Of a stretch of DNA of 64,000 nt, positions 1 through 11,544 are shown in pieces. The position numbers and the translations under genes are program-made. Numbering within the stretch: the stretch's first letter is position 1; each line of letters starts with the position of its first letter. Source of the DNA: Prorocentrum cordatum. Taxonomy: Eukaryota > Sar > Dinophyceae > Prorocentrales > Prorocentraceae. The notes under the pieces are model-generated. The model was not told where the DNA came from and made no database searches. It worked only from the letters and a program-made list of their open reading frames with translations. The DNA lies in assembly GCA_963575745.1 (NCBI GenBank), contig CAUYUJ010015948.1:1147181-1211180 (forward strand), read 5' to 3'.

Positions 1-1168
1 CTTCTTCCGCTCCTTCTCCAGGGTCGCCGGCACCTCGGGCAGCTCGCGCTCGTTCACGTCTGGCTCCGCGATGGACCCCATCAGGTAGACCTCCTGCTCG
101 GAAGTCATGGAGGACACGTCGCTGTATTCGCATAGGTCGTCGTCGTCCTCGCGCGCGGCGTACGTCGCTGCTGTGGCCTTGCCTGTCCTGGCGCCCAGGT
201 GCTCGTTGCGTGTCGCATCCATCTCTCTCGCGGCCCCGATCACCTCTTCGTAGTCCTGGGAGCCCCGACTCGTGACCTTCAGCATCTGCATGCCGTTCTC
301 GTCCATGCCGATACCTTCCTCGAGGAAGAGAATCTTCCAACTGTCGTCTAACTCCAGTCCCTGGCCCTTGAGCCTCTCGAAATTCTGGTCCACCCTCGCG
401 GTGTAGACAGATAATGTCTCGTCCGGTTTGCGTCTGTTTCCCGTCAAGCATCATCGGCCAGCTCGTCTCTTTTCGCCATCGATGCGCTGCCCGCTCATGA
501 CGTCTAACCTCTTGATCATGATCATGGGAATCTCGGTGGATTGTGGCACTTCATCAGGAATGTCTTCCAACTGTCGCTGTAAATTTCTGTCTAGTACTTT
601 TTAAGAATCTTGTCTGCTCTCTTCTTTGGCAACACGTCCGTCTGGTCTAGCCATCTGATCGCTCGTTGTCGCCACAATCGATAGTCTGACCAACCCATGA
701 ATGCTTATGGATGTGTGAAGTCTCCCTTCTCCCACTTCTGATCCTTCCACTCAGACCAGGCGGTTGAACTCCATTTTTCTCTGGGTGTCTCTTTCTGGTC
801 GCTCTTCTCACCCTGGTTGTCCCGGCCCTTCTTCCAGTGACCCCACTCCTGCTGGGACCACTCCTGTCTCTCATTCATGTTGCTCTCCGACCGGCCCTGA
901 CCCTTCCACGGGTCGTCGTATATACACGGGTCGCGAGCTCGCCAGTCAGCACCCTCTCCCTCGTCGCTCGCTCCGTCCTTGTCGATCTTGCCCTTGCCCA
1001 GGTACTTCAGCAGCAGGGCCTCCGTCTGGTCTAGCTGCCTCCTCATCATCTTTTCGAGCTCCTGCTTCTGCTCGCTGTCGAACGCCTCGGCATTTCCTGT
1101 GGCCTGAGACTTGTCCGTCTGGCCCAAGTCGTTCTCTCGCCGTCACCATCCTTCGGATCACCAGACAT
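1..1168 (-). pseudogene. Copia-type gag-like protein, broken, 3' end beyond window
   Basis: Read on the minus strand, a start at 1168 (MSGDPKDGDGE) is followed by a charged region rich in Gln, Lys, Trp and Glu (about 1145-720). A helical region follows, reading ETLSVYTARVDQNF and LELDDSWKILFLEEGIGMD (425-300), then an acidic tail with DDDDLCEYSDVSSM (about 160-100). The frame is open to base 1. The layout resembles the gag (UBN2-like) part of dinoflagellate Copia-type elements; this is recognition from memory, not a search. Breaks: frame changes near 1145, 715 and 605, and an in-frame TGA at 451-453. The segment 1-450 is uninterrupted and has no ATG near its start, so it only makes sense as part of a longer broken frame. 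Protease, integrase and RT would lie beyond the left edge. Could also be a stand-alone retroelement ORF1. Confidence 0.6.
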
Positions 1169-1294
1169 CGTGCCGCGGACCTCGCACTCCGCTGGGAGTG
1201 TCACGATCCTGCTGCCACTGACGCGCTAAAACGCATCGAGCGAAATCCGAGAGGATGGTGGCAAATATATGTTTTCCTCAAACAAGCAAAACAC

Positions 1295-1318
1295 CTCGAG
1301 CCAAGAGGGTGCCTACGG
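1295..1318 (-). other. Degenerate relict spliced leader upstream of the gag
   Basis: On the minus strand this reads CCGTAG, one mismatch, CA, a 3-base insertion CCC, then TCTTGGCTCGAG. Allowing the insertion, about 18 of 21 positions match the dinoflagellate spliced leader. It lies about 127 bases upstream of the gag start, where a trans-spliced 5' UTR would begin. Confidence 0.5.
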
Positions 1319-1319
1319 G

Positions 1320-2460
1320 TAGACACACCACCGAACATCCACATACAGAGTTCAAGATCACACAGATCGTATACACTGCATGAACTTATTTACTCAGTTG
1401 GTGCCAGGCGGTAGGCTCTCGACCAGGACGGCGCTGCCGCGGTATGCCTGGCGCGCGGCGTCCGCCTGGCGCGTGGCATCCGCGGGGGCGCAGCATCTCG
1501 GGTTGCCGAATCAGCCCGGTTCCGCCCGCCCTCCCTGGAAATGCTGCCACCCACGTTGGAAATGCGGCCGCCTGGGATAGAACTGCTGCTACCCGCGCCA
1601 CTCGTGCGATCGACAGCTCTCCCGAATGCCGCCTCCGCAGTCGTCTTCGGACTGGCCGTCGAGAGGTATGCCACTCCTGGGCGCACGGGGACCAAGGGCG
1701 GCAGGAGGCAACGGCGGTGCAGCGCAAGCGCGGGAGACTCCGGGTTGCAGTGGTTGATGGAGTCCTCTGTGTCGGACTCGCAGGCGGGACTGTAGGCGAA
1801 GGTGTTGACTTAGGCGTCGTGGCTGTGCGTGTTGGCGGCGGGTACTTGGATCACCAAGTCCTTAAAGTTGGGCTCCGACTTGTAAGCCTTGCCGGTAAAG
1901 CTTACAAGAAACCTTTGTGGGACTTGTGGGGTTCATCGGGCCGGCTGGGCTCGCGCGGCCCACGGGCCTCGCGCGGCCCGTGGAAATCCTAACGCCGACC
2001 TGGTGATATAGAAGCGACCCGCCTTGTTCACACGCGCTCAGAGCTGGCATTCACCAGCGCGGGATACGCGAGCCCGAAGACACGGGCGACGGCAGTTAAG
2101 GGAGGCTATGATTGTTTCTTTTCCAATGGGATCTTGGTGTTGGTGTCGGACCCCAGTGCGCCGACTACCGTCGACCTCATGATTGATCTTTTTGACCAGC
2201 GTGGCCAGGTCGCCGGTCTGGACGGGCAGATGCCTCCTGACCGCGCAGGCCGACCGCCGCGCGGCGGCGCGCAGCGGTCTCGGCCGTCTCCTGCCGGTGG
2301 CGCTCTCACAGTGGGTGTTCATGTTGAGGTTAGCGTCGGTGTTGGGCTCGGCAGGCTCCCCGCCGTGGTCTCGGGCGTGGTCGCCCGACGCCACGACGGG
2401 CGCCGCGCCTGGCCCTGCGTCGAGGGCCGAGCGGGGAGGTCCGCGACCCAGGGAGGCAAC
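1320..2460. other. Stretch with no recognised feature
   Basis: GC-rich DNA with overlapping open frames on both strands. None shows a recognisable motif. Confidence 0.5.
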
Positions 2461-2937
2461 GGCTTCCTCCTCCTTGTCCTCCTCCTCGTCTCTCCCTGCT
2501 CCTCCTTCGTCCCCTTCACTTCACTGCCTTTTCCTCCTCACCCCCCTCTCTTACTCCTCTTTCGTATCTCATCTCCTCGCCCGCTCCTCCCATCCCTCTA
2601 CTCTCTACTCCTCCTCCACCCACTCCATCTTCATCCTCGTGCTCATCCCTTCCTCCCCCTCCTCGGCCTTTCTCCTCCTCCGCTCTCCTTCCCCTCCTCC
2701 TCCTCCTCCTCCTCCCCCTCCTCCTCCTCCTCCTCCTCCTCCTCCTCCTCCTCCTCTCCTCCTTCTCCTTCTTCTCCGTTCTCCCCCTGCGTCTTGGGCC
2801 TTGGACCTGCGGACTGTCTCCTCCCAAGAGCGAAGCCCTCCCTCTCCTGCTCCACCTCCTCGTCCTCGTCCTCCTCCTCCTCCTCGTCCTCCGCTTCCTC
2901 TTCCTCTTCATTGTCCTCTTCCTCGTCCTCTTATTGG
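2460..2937 (+). repeat. CCT-rich polypyrimidine tract
   Basis: An almost pure C/T strand, most regular at about 2690-2765 where CTC repeats without interruption. Apparent Ser-, Pro- and Leu-rich proteins in all frames, and Arg/Glu-rich ones on the other strand, are products of the repeat. Confidence 0.9.
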
Positions 2938-3163
2938 GCGCCCGAGTTATCCGGGGTAACTCGGGTCCGGGGTAACGCGGGTTTGGATTCCCGAAAAACG
3001 AACCCGAGTTAGCCCGGACCCGAGTTACCAATGATGATTTGGGGCTCTGGACGCCCGAGTTATCCAGGGTAACTCGGGCCCGGGGTAACTCAGGTTCGGA
3101 GTCCCGAAAAGCGAACCCGAGTCAGCCCTGACCCGAGTTACCCCTGATGATTCGGGGCTCTGA
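2938..3163. repeat. Two tandem copies of a 113-bp unit with internal hairpins
   Basis: CCCGAGTTATCC starts at 2941 and again at 3054. Each copy opens with CCCGAGTTA paired to TAACTCGGG (perfect 9-bp stem in copy 1) and carries further GGGTAAC/CCCGAGTTA half-sites. Each copy ends with a GATGATTTGGGGCTCT-like run. Confidence 0.85.
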
Positions 3164-3419
3164 TCTTACTCTTCCTCCTCCCTCTCCGCCTCCCACGCCC
3201 TCAGGCCCACATCCCTTCGCGAGGGTGGCCCCAACGGCCTTGTGGAGGTCGGGCACGGAGTCGTCGCTTCTCAGCCGGCAGTCCTGCTGCACCCCAACTT
3301 CGGTCACCGAGCTGGGGGGGGGGGGAATTGCATCATCTGATCTATCCTGCCCTTCTCTCGGGTAGAACCGCGAAGGAGGACGAAGGCGGGGAATGCCTCC
3401 GAGTATCTCCAGGAGGGCC

Positions 3420-4010
3420 GGCACAAGTCCCAAGCAAGATGGCCCTTGAGCACCTCAAAAAACCGAAGATGTCCCCAAGCAGCCCTCGACACGCCGAAAA
3501 CGGGTCAAAGCCTTTCCAAAATAGTTCCAAGTAGGCCCAATATAGCTCCAAGACGTTCCCACGTGGCCTCCGCCCGGCTCCAACAGCCTCTGGCATTGCG
3601 CAAGAGAGCTCCAGGAAGCCTCCAAGAAGGCCCAAAGTATGTTCGCTGAGTTTGGGAATGGTTATCGATTGTTCCCCTTTCAGCGCTTCAGACGGCCCCT
3701 GATGACCCTCGAGGCTCCCCAGTGGGCCCCAAGAACTGCGAAGGTAGCCTCCAAAGTAGCCCAAGAGGTCCCCAAAAGCGTCCCAGGACAGAGCGAGATA
3801 CCTGCGGTACAGCCCTGAAGCGTCCCTGGAGGTCTTCAAGAACGCACAGCGAGCCCCGAGATCGCATCCGAAAGCATCAGACCGCCCACGAACGACCCTG
3901 GTACGACCCAAGAAGCCCCGACGCAGCCCCCGCAGATCTCCAAGAAGCCCCAGGACCCCCCAAGACATCTCAAAGAGGTGCCCGATAAAGGCCCCAAGAG
4001 GTACCAAGAA
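3420..4010. repeat. CCAAGAGGCC-type degenerate array
   Basis: Loose tandem repetition of a roughly 10-base CCAAGAGGCC/CCCCAAGA motif with about 20-30 percent variation. Related arrays occur at 4900-5215, 20945-21130, 36725-37275, 50580-50850 and 53190-53310. The Gly/Leu/Pro-rich open frames here follow from the motif. A G12 run sits just before it at 3314-3325. Confidence 0.75.
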
Positions 4011-4900
4011 ACCTCGTGGGACCCACAAGGCCTGTGCCCATACGCAGCGACGCAAGCCGTGGGAATGCCGACTCACCAGATCCACAGAAACGCAAGCTGC
4101 ACTGCCCCAGTCTCAGCCTGCATGTCCGTTGACTCCACGACCGTCGACGCAACCTGTGGAAACCCACCTAGCTCCTTCCTAGCACGCGGAAGCCAGGTAA
4201 AGGGTCCCCAAAGAGCAACAGTTCGAGGTCAACCAAGCAGACCAAGGGATCAACCTGGGGCAAGCGGGCGCCGCCATGCCAGGCCAACCTTAAATAGGGT
4301 TATGCGTGAAGCCACCCCTGCGGTAGGCTGCACTGACCAACGCGGCCATTGCCAGTGGTGTGAACACTTGGGCCAGAAATTGCGAACAAAGGTTTGGCTC
4401 GGATGTTCCGCTTCAAGCGTCAGAAAAGGCCTGGCACTGGCCGCAGAACATGAGATTCCGAGCTCGGCGAGACACCTTCCGAACGCGGCAACCCAACAAT
4501 GTCACATTTCCGATGTTCCAAATCCGCCTGGCCAGACTGCGCCGGGCCCGTGAGCAGAACAAGCCCAGGCCTTTCCTCCGCCGAGGCTCTTGCCTTTCCT
4601 CCCGAATTCAGGGTCCAACATCTCGTTTCAGGGGGGTGTCTGCCGAGGAGGGCAATCCCCTGCGAGCTCCCCCGCGCACCTCAATTGCCCTCCTAGCTCC
4701 ACCACCCGTGGCCTCCAAGGTGCCCCAGATACCCAATCTAGCCTTCACATGGCTAACGCGGCCCCCAATACGCCTGACGAGAGCCCCCAGAGAACCACGA
4801 AAAAGAAACAACAATTGATTGTCCTAGGCTTTTGAGTTTTATTTCCCGCTTTCGCCTGCCTGGGCGTTTGCAAGCCCTAGGCGGTCCGCAAGGCCATTCG
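4010..4900. other. Stretch with no recognised feature
   Basis: Mixed-composition DNA. Short open frames on both strands have no family motif that I can recognise. Confidence 0.5.
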
Positions 4901-5215
4901 AATCGGGCTCATCACGGCCCCAGAAGCCCCCAAGAGGGCCCTGGGACAGGCAGGGCCCCAAGAGACGGTCAAAGAGACCCCCGAAACAGCAATCAAGCCT
5001 TGTGGGAGAGCCCAAAAAGGGGCCCAAGAGAGGCCCAAGAGGAAGAACTCGCGGGGAACCCGAAGGCCCCCCCGCCCCCAAGACGGCCCCAAGACCCCCA
5101 ACATGCTTAAGAAGCCCGCACTGGGCCCCAAGAAGCCCCCAGGAGCCATGAAAAGGCTCCCACAGGGCGGCCCCAAGGCCTCCAAGATTCCTCCAAGAAG
5201 CCCCGCCAAAGCCCA
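4900..5215. repeat. CCAAGAGGCC-type degenerate array
   Basis: Same motif family as at 3420-4010, here with CCCCCAAGA and CCAAGAAGCCC variants. Confidence 0.7.
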
Positions 5216-6120
5216 GCAACAACTAAACGCAGACAGACAGGAAGCGGCAAACAACACATGAGAAATCGGGAGACGCACATACTATATTCAGGGGGTCGGC
5301 GGAATGGCGTAAGCCTCTTGAGTATTTCTACACTTCGGGCAGACACTACAAGGAAACTTGAAACACATGATGACACGCATGGCTTGATTCACATGTGGGA
5401 CATCTGGATGCCATTTGCTGGGTGCACATGTGGCGCATCATCGTACCTGGCCATACGACGGCCCATCGCTGGATACTGATGTGGCCATATGTCATACACG
5501 GCCGAAGTCCAGAACGGTCAGCCCGCATTCGGATCCCCAAGCGGCCCTCAGGTGAACGCACCGCACCGTGTTCGACCATGAGCCTATTGCTTTCCCCATC
5601 GGCTTTGGCGGTCTTCGGGCAACCTTCTAACGGTCTTCGGCTGCATTCTGCCGGCCTTCGGCGTTTTTGGTGGTCGCGATGAGCGAGGGGTCCATGATCG
5701 AACGCCTAACGCACCAGAGTCTGCCAGGTGGAGGCCGCGGCTGCGGGCCGGATCGCGGCAGAGTGAATCGGCGCCGCCCCTCCTGAAGCGAATGTTCGCT
5801 CTCTTTTGCGGACCCGGCTCCGGGAGGTGCGCCGACTCCAGGAGGAGGTGTGCCCGCCTGGCGGCGCGCCGCAGCGAATGGAAGGATATGCTGATCAAGA
5901 CACCAGCTGTGGCCGACGACGGGGACGATGATCGACCAGCCAAAGCTTGAACGGCTGTCCTTTTTGAGAATGAAATGAAACGATGACGGGCCTCGCTTCT
6001 CGGCCGCACAACTACATCCACAACGCACTCGCTCCAAGGGTGACCCGAGAATCCCAGTCTTCGCTGGCCAGACACACGCTCTGGTTGCCGGCACAGTGAA
6101 GACAGACGTGGCCAGGCACT
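5215..6120. other. Stretch with no recognised gene
   Basis: A short CGGTCTTCGG motif recurs three times at about 5605-5660. A minus-strand frame (5627-6217) looks less biased than its surroundings, but I cannot assign it. Confidence 0.4.
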
Positions 6121-6660
6121 CAAGGAGGATGATTCGGACGAGCAGGGGGAGGAGGATGAGGAGGACGGGAGGAGGGTGCTCAGGAGAAGGATGAGCAGGG
6201 CGAACAATATCAGACATAGAATTTGAGAAGAACGGGGGAAACGATAAACTGACTGAGGAAGACGAGGTGAAATATGAGCATGATGATAGTGACGACGAGG
6301 AGGACGAGAATGTGGAGGACGACGAGAGGGATGACGAGGAGGCCGCGGAGGATGCTGAATATGTGCAGGACGGCTACAAGCAGGATGACCAAGGAGGACA
6401 AGGAGAAGAAAGGGGAGAGAAGGAGGAGGAGGAAGCAGACGACGGCGACAATAAAGAGCACGAGGGGAATGAGGCTGAGCCCGAAGATTCTGACAAGGAG
6501 GATGAAAATGATGAGAAGAAGAAGGAGAAATAGGAGGAAGACGACACAAACGACGGCGACGGCGACGAACACGAAGGGGATTTGAGGATGAGCCGGAATA
6601 TTACGATGAGGAGGATGAGAGAAGGAGGGAGAAGAGGAGGAGAAGGAGGAGGAGGATGAG
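6120..6660 (+). repeat. GAG/GAC-rich purine tract
   Basis: Purine-rich strand of interrupted GAGGA and GACGA units. Acidic (Glu/Asp) plus-strand frames and hydrophobic minus-strand frames here are composition effects. Confidence 0.85.
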
Positions 6661-6925
6661 GAGAAACATGATTTCAGCCATAGACCAGCGCTCATCCAAT
6701 GCTATCGCCCAAGACCTTCGAGGTCAGGATGTTCCAAATGCATGGCCCCCCGACCTCTCGACCACCCTTCTTCCTCATCACAGGCGGCATTTCCTTGCAA
6801 GAGACCTCGACGCCCAGGCCCGAAGCACCTCCGAAGCCCGCAACGAACCCAAGAGGCCCCTCGCGACCCGACCAGCCTGGAACCTGGCTACGGCCATTGT
6901 GCTACCATCAAGAACTTATCATTGA

Positions 6926-7060
6926 AGGGGCCCATGGACACACAAACAACTAGACACAAATAACTGGATTCCCTATAGTTTCACATATTTGTATGGGTTT
7001 TTGTCTTCACCCCCACTTCCCATATTTTCCCCTATGTTCCTTGGAGTCGACGATTAATTG
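6926..7060. repeat. Dispersed repeat, copy 1
   Basis: Shares with 10018-10140 the ordered words GAAGGGG, ACAAATAAC, GGAT, CCTATA, CCCCCACTTCCCATATT and TTCCT, and then an ACGATTA motif. The copies diverge by substitutions and small indels. Boundaries are approximate. Confidence 0.7.
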
Positions 7061-7065
7061 TGCCT

Positions 7066-7125
7066 GTATCATTCATGACGAATCCATGCATCATTCATGA
7101 ATCTCCCGAATCATTCATGAAGAAC
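7066..7125 (+). repeat. Three ATCATTCATGA direct repeats
   Basis: ATCATTCATGA occurs three times at about 22-base spacing, immediately after dispersed repeat copy 1. Confidence 0.75.
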
Positions 7126-8077
7126 GAAGTGGCTTTTTTGGTCACGGCGGGCCTCGGCAACCAACAGGTTCCAAAACATAAATCTAAGGAACGGCCAGAA
7201 AACCTGAGCCCCTCCTGGGCCCCCAGAGTGATAAGCGATACAGGTACCCCTAACCCTGTGGGAGGGGACCTACATAAGATAGGAGAGCCAACACATCAGG
7301 GACACGGGGTCTTTCCTGCAGATGTATCAAGCCAAACAGACCAATGCTTCAATCCCTAATGCGAAGACGGGGACCTAACTGAGGCCACGTCTTCACGTGT
7401 TATTAGAGTTCGGGGCTCTTCTGTTCTCGATGGCAAAGGCCCTTACTTCAGCGTCTTGACTTTAGCGTCATCGCCCTGGACCCCCGGCGCCGTGATGTTA
7501 TATTATGCGGCCCCTTGGCGGTACCACGGGCCGCACGTTCAAAAGGGGTCAGCACACTGAGCGGGGTCAACCGATCTCCTCCGATCCCCTCTGGCTGACC
7601 GGGGTTTGGCAGCCTTGAGACGCCGATCTGGACGAGGGCAACTCGGAAGCATCGTGAGAACCATCGAGACTGGAGGATCTATGGGGCGCCGCGGCCGCTT
7701 CAGAGCGCTCCAAAAGGTCCTGAGAGCGTTCCGCAACGTTGTGGGGCGACTTCTCACCCTATCGTCACGCCCGAGATGGATCCGGACAAGATGGATACAG
7801 TGCCCACCTGCGAATTTTGTCCCAAACCAGCAGCGTCCGCTGTTGGGCAGGCAACGTCCGCTCCAAATGGACCACGTCCGCGGCGACACCGGCAGCGAAC
7901 TCTGTTCAAGAAGGTCAGGATCTGCTGTCGGTATGCGTCCCCCTTCTGCCCGTACCCATCTCGATCGCGCCGATCCTGGGCCTGCCCGCCCACGGCCCTC
8001 CGCCGACCTGGACCTGGGAGCTGCTGTGGAGCAGGCTCTGTTGGCTTCGCGCACAGGGGGGCAGGCGCAGGGCGGCA
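7125..8077. other. Stretch with no recognised feature
   Basis: Open frames exist on both strands, but none carries a domain I can name. Confidence 0.45.
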
Positions 8078-8173
8078 GGCTTTGTAGAAGGAAACGGCTC
8101 TTAGAAAGCGAGGGCCGGCTCTACCTCTGTAGACGAGGCCCACGGCTTCTAAGAACCGGCTTCCTTCTAAGCC
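8078..8173. mobile_element. Small foldback element (hairpin), 96 bp
   Basis: GGCTTTGTAGAAGGAA at the left pairs with TTCCTTCTAAGCC at the right, and CTCTTAGAA pairs with TTCTAAGAA further in. Arms are about 30 bases with a few mismatches. No target duplication is evident. Confidence 0.55.
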
Positions 8174-8368
8174 GCCCCTCCCCCTACCCCCTACCTCCCC
8201 GTCCGCGCCGCCAGCCCTGGGCCAGTGCCGCCCCAGACCCCCCGACCCCCCCTCAGAGGCGGGCATCTCGGCCCAGCTCTGTTCTGTGGACGGCCCCCGC
8301 TGGGGCCCCAGCAGAGCTGGCCCCCGCGGGAGAGGCCGAGGTCGGCGGCGCGCTGAGGCGGCGTTGGG

Positions 8369-8521
8369 TCAGCGCCCCTCTAACGGGGACTCCACTAACG
8401 GGTACCTTGGCCAGTGACCCGGCGAACCCCACCCTGCCATGCCAGAAAGAGGCCCTAAACGGACAACTTTCGGCAACTTTCCAACGTACCCGTTAGTGAG
8501 TCCCCGTTACGGTGCCGCTGA
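8369..8521. mobile_element. MITE-like element with about 38-bp terminal inverted repeats
   Basis: The left end begins TCAGCG and contains TAACGGGGACTC; the right end is the inverted copy and ends CGCTGA. The arms agree for about 38 bases with one indel and a few substitutions. TTGGG occurs directly outside both ends (8364-8368 and 8522-8526) and looks like a 5-bp target-site duplication. There is no coding capacity, so it would be a non-autonomous DNA element. Confidence 0.7.
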
Positions 8522-8702
8522 TTGGGAAGACCATTCCCGACGCCGGAGGGCCGGGCTGCCCAGGCCTCCCGACTTCGCACATGGCGCCCAGCGATGCGCG
8601 GCGCGCGAGGCCGCCCTGAAGCAGGGCAGCTCTGGCCCAGGCCGCGACGCGCTCCCGGAGGTGACCCAGGTTTCGGGCCTCGAAGGTGGCCCCCATACGT
8701 CT

Positions 8703-8877
8703 CCCTGGGGTTAGATCGGGCCTGTCCCCCTACAGGGGGATTTTGGAGGAAAAGATACAAATAGTTCAAAAATACTCCCAAATGGTCAAAAAATATTAAA
8801 AGATAGTCTCCAGAGTATGTCTGGACTATTTTTGAATATTCCTCCTGTGGAGGGACAGGCCCGACTTACCCCTAGGG
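8703..8877. mobile_element. MITE-like foldback element, 175 bp
   Basis: The left arm (CCCTGGGGTTAGATCGGG then CCTGTCCCCCTACAGG) is matched inverted at the right end (CCTGTGGAGGGACAGG then CCCGACTTACCCCTAGGG). Arms are about 45 bases with substitutions around an AT-rich centre (AAAAAATATTAAAAG). No clear target duplication. Confidence 0.65.
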
Positions 8878-8879
8878 TG

Positions 8880-10017
8880 CAATCCTGGCCAGAAACTGGA
8901 GGGGAGCCCAGCCGCGCCGACGAACAGCCGCCCGAAGGCTCAACAAGGGTGAAGAGCGTCAACAAGCAACTCGCAACTCGATCCTCGGTTTCTGAGAATC
9001 TCGATCATCGCGTCCGCGACGTTATGGCTGTCCAGAATGCGTGCTGACTATACGATCCAAAGGCGATCCCGCCGCAGCGACGAGGAAGCCCCTAGAGGCC
9101 CCACATGGGTGCAGACCTTACAAAAACTTAGATCCTCGATCCTTGAACCTCGATCCCTGAGGTCCGACGTCTCAAAAAAAAGACGCGATGAAAACCACAA
9201 CCAGAACCTTCGAATCAATGCTTCCGCAGCATCTCTCGAGGCGGCAGCTACGGGGGGGATAGCCAAGGGGGGTCAGCGAATCAGCTCACGCAGCTGATTT
9301 CTCTGGCACATCCCAGCGCTGGAGGCGCCAGTGCATCGAAGAAAGCGCCCCGTGGCGAGACCGCAACGAGCTGCATGCAAATTTCGTAACGCCCACTATC
9401 TCTCGATCCGGATCGATCCGCGAGCGTCCCAAGGCCCGAAACTGTGCGAGCGGTGCGGCAAACATGCGACGCCCAGATCTCAGGGATCATCGCCTCCGAT
9501 CTCCTCTTCCGAGACATCCGGCGCCTTCGATGTTTGTCGATGCGTGGGCCCTCGGACCCTCTCGAACCCCTTGCTCATTGGGGCCAATTTTGTATTCCGA
9601 GGTTTTTTTGTTGACAGCCCCGACGTCCGAGGCTGGCCTCCAGAGGCTAAACATGGCGACAGGAGAGCCGCCTCGATTCTCTCGAGGCGCCAGATGTCCG
9701 GGCTCGAAGGCCTCCGAGGCCCGTCTGGAGCCGCTCCTCGGACGCCCCTCGTGCGCCCAACCGCAAACAGACAGGCAGGCGGCGCCCACCGGGATCCGGG
9801 CCAATGTGGTGACGCTGCTCGGGTCCGGGCTCTTCCTCGAGCTTGACCCAGACCTGTGCACGGCGTCGGCGGCTCCCCCGAGAGCTCGGGGGCAGCCCCG
9901 GAATGACGCCCGGGTCCTCGCCTCCGACCGGGGGGATGGAGCACGTGATCCCTGCTGCTCGCGCGGCAAGGAGAGCCCCAACTCACGCTGGGCCACCCCT
10001 GGATTCTCCACGATACA
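8880..10017. other. Stretch with no recognised feature
   Basis: GC-rich, non-repetitive by eye. No domain found in any frame. Confidence 0.45.
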
Positions 10018-10140
10018 CGATGAAGGGGACCTGGGACAAATAAATAGCCACAAATAACCGGATGTCCTATATTTTCCTATATTCCCCCCACTTCCCATAT
10101 TCTTCCACATTTTCCTGGGAATCAACGATTACGTAACTGT
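10018..10140. repeat. Dispersed repeat, copy 2
   Basis: Second copy of the repeat at 6926-7060, same orientation, with ACAAATAACCGGAT, CCTATATTTTCC and CCCCCCACTTCCCATATT in the same order. Confidence 0.7.
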
Positions 10141-10165
10141 GTCTGTGTACCCCTCCTGACGCAAG

Positions 10166-11130
10166 GATGTCCTGGCTCGGGGCAGGTCCGAGGATCAGGG
10201 ATCGAGGATCTTGTATATTCCTCGCCCTTTTGGTCTCCTTGGCCAGCGGCCTCGTCACGGCTTGATCTGCCTCGAAAGTATGGTCGCAACTAGTCCCAGG
10301 ACAGGTCTGGGGACTGATCCTTGACAACAACATCCGAATCTCCGACGTCGCGCATTGACCGGGACCTGTGCGCGGTGAAGTGGCGCAAGGTCTTCGTTTC
10401 CAGCTCTAGACTCCCCCAGACTCTTTCCCACAGACTTACCTGAACTTTTTCCCAGACTGCGCCGAAACCTCCCTCACCTTCCGAGCACTTTCCCCCGACT
10501 TCCTCAGGCTGCCTCCGGACTTCCCCAGATCCCCTCGCGCAGCGAAAGGCCTGTGCCAACTGGGCATCTGCGCGCGGGCCCCAGGTCTCCGATGCTGCGA
10601 CATGTAAACGTAGTGCACTTTAAATCCTCGACTCGGAGGCTCGCTTCGGAGCCCAAAGCCGTCAGAAAACGACCGAGGATGGAGAGCATGCCGCCAGGAA
10701 AGGGCCGAGAGGCCCCGCAGGCCACGCCCAGAGGAAAAGCCACGACGCCGGAGGCCTGGGGCCTGTGGAAGAGCAGCGGACGGGGGGGCGCGACCTCCCC
10801 GATTATTCAGCCTTCACGTGGGCGAACCCAGAAACTCCTGCGAGGCGGGGATTCGTCCGTAGTCGCCGCCTGGGGGGATCGCTCTTCGAGGACCTCGGCA
10901 GGCAGTGGATATGGCTATATTTGCCCCTCCATGCCCGATATACACTTCCTGCTGAGGTTCCCGAAGACCGATCTCACGGATGGTGGTTGTGGATGGATCT
11001 CCGCCTGGAAAACACGAATCCAAACATCTGGACGTCTCGCTACTGCATCCGCCGCCCTCCGACGACCTTCCGCCGGCGGACTCTCCGCCATCTTGTTTCC
11101 GCCGGCTCTCTGGACCGCCCCTCCGTGTGG
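10166..11130. other. Stretch with no recognised feature
   Basis: No repeat, domain or RNA gene recognised. Confidence 0.45.
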
Positions 11131-11520
11131 GAACTTATTCAACCCTCCCACTGGGGCCGTGAGTGGAGCGAATCGTGTCAGGAGTGCGCCAGAAATTGGG
11201 GGGCGTCGCACGTGAACCCTTCCACTGGGGCCGTAAAGGGAACTCCCCGTTGAACACGATCCGTGTGAAGGGTGCATCGACATGGGCGGGAGACTGGGAA
11301 CAAGCTTTCCCGTGTGCCGTATGTATAACTCCACAGGAGGCACGAACCGTGTGAGGGGTGCGCCGAAGTGAATGGAGGGACGCATGTAACTTTCTCATCT
11401 GGGCCGTAGCTGGAGCTCCCTAAAGAAGCACGACACGTGTGATGGTTGCGTCGACGTGGGCCGGGGTACGCATGCAAACCCTCCCACAGGGGCCGTTGGC
11501 GGAGCTCCCTAAGGGACACG
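11130..11520. repeat. Degenerate tandem repeat, about 75-90 bp period
   Basis: CCCACTGGGGCCGT-like blocks recur near 11148, 11222, 11395 and 11480, each followed by GGAGC, a CGTGTGA(A/G)GGGTGC-like block and an ACGCATG-like block. Units are diverged and unequal in length. Confidence 0.6.
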
Positions 11521-11544
11521 ACATGTGTGGGGGATCCAGGATCT

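Noticed and set aside
4388-4402. Spliced-leader-like TTTGGCTCGG
   Set aside because: Eight matching bases only, with no gene downstream.
7606-8496. 296-codon plus-strand frame
   Set aside because: No motif, overlapping frames of similar length on the other strand, and it runs through the foldback elements.
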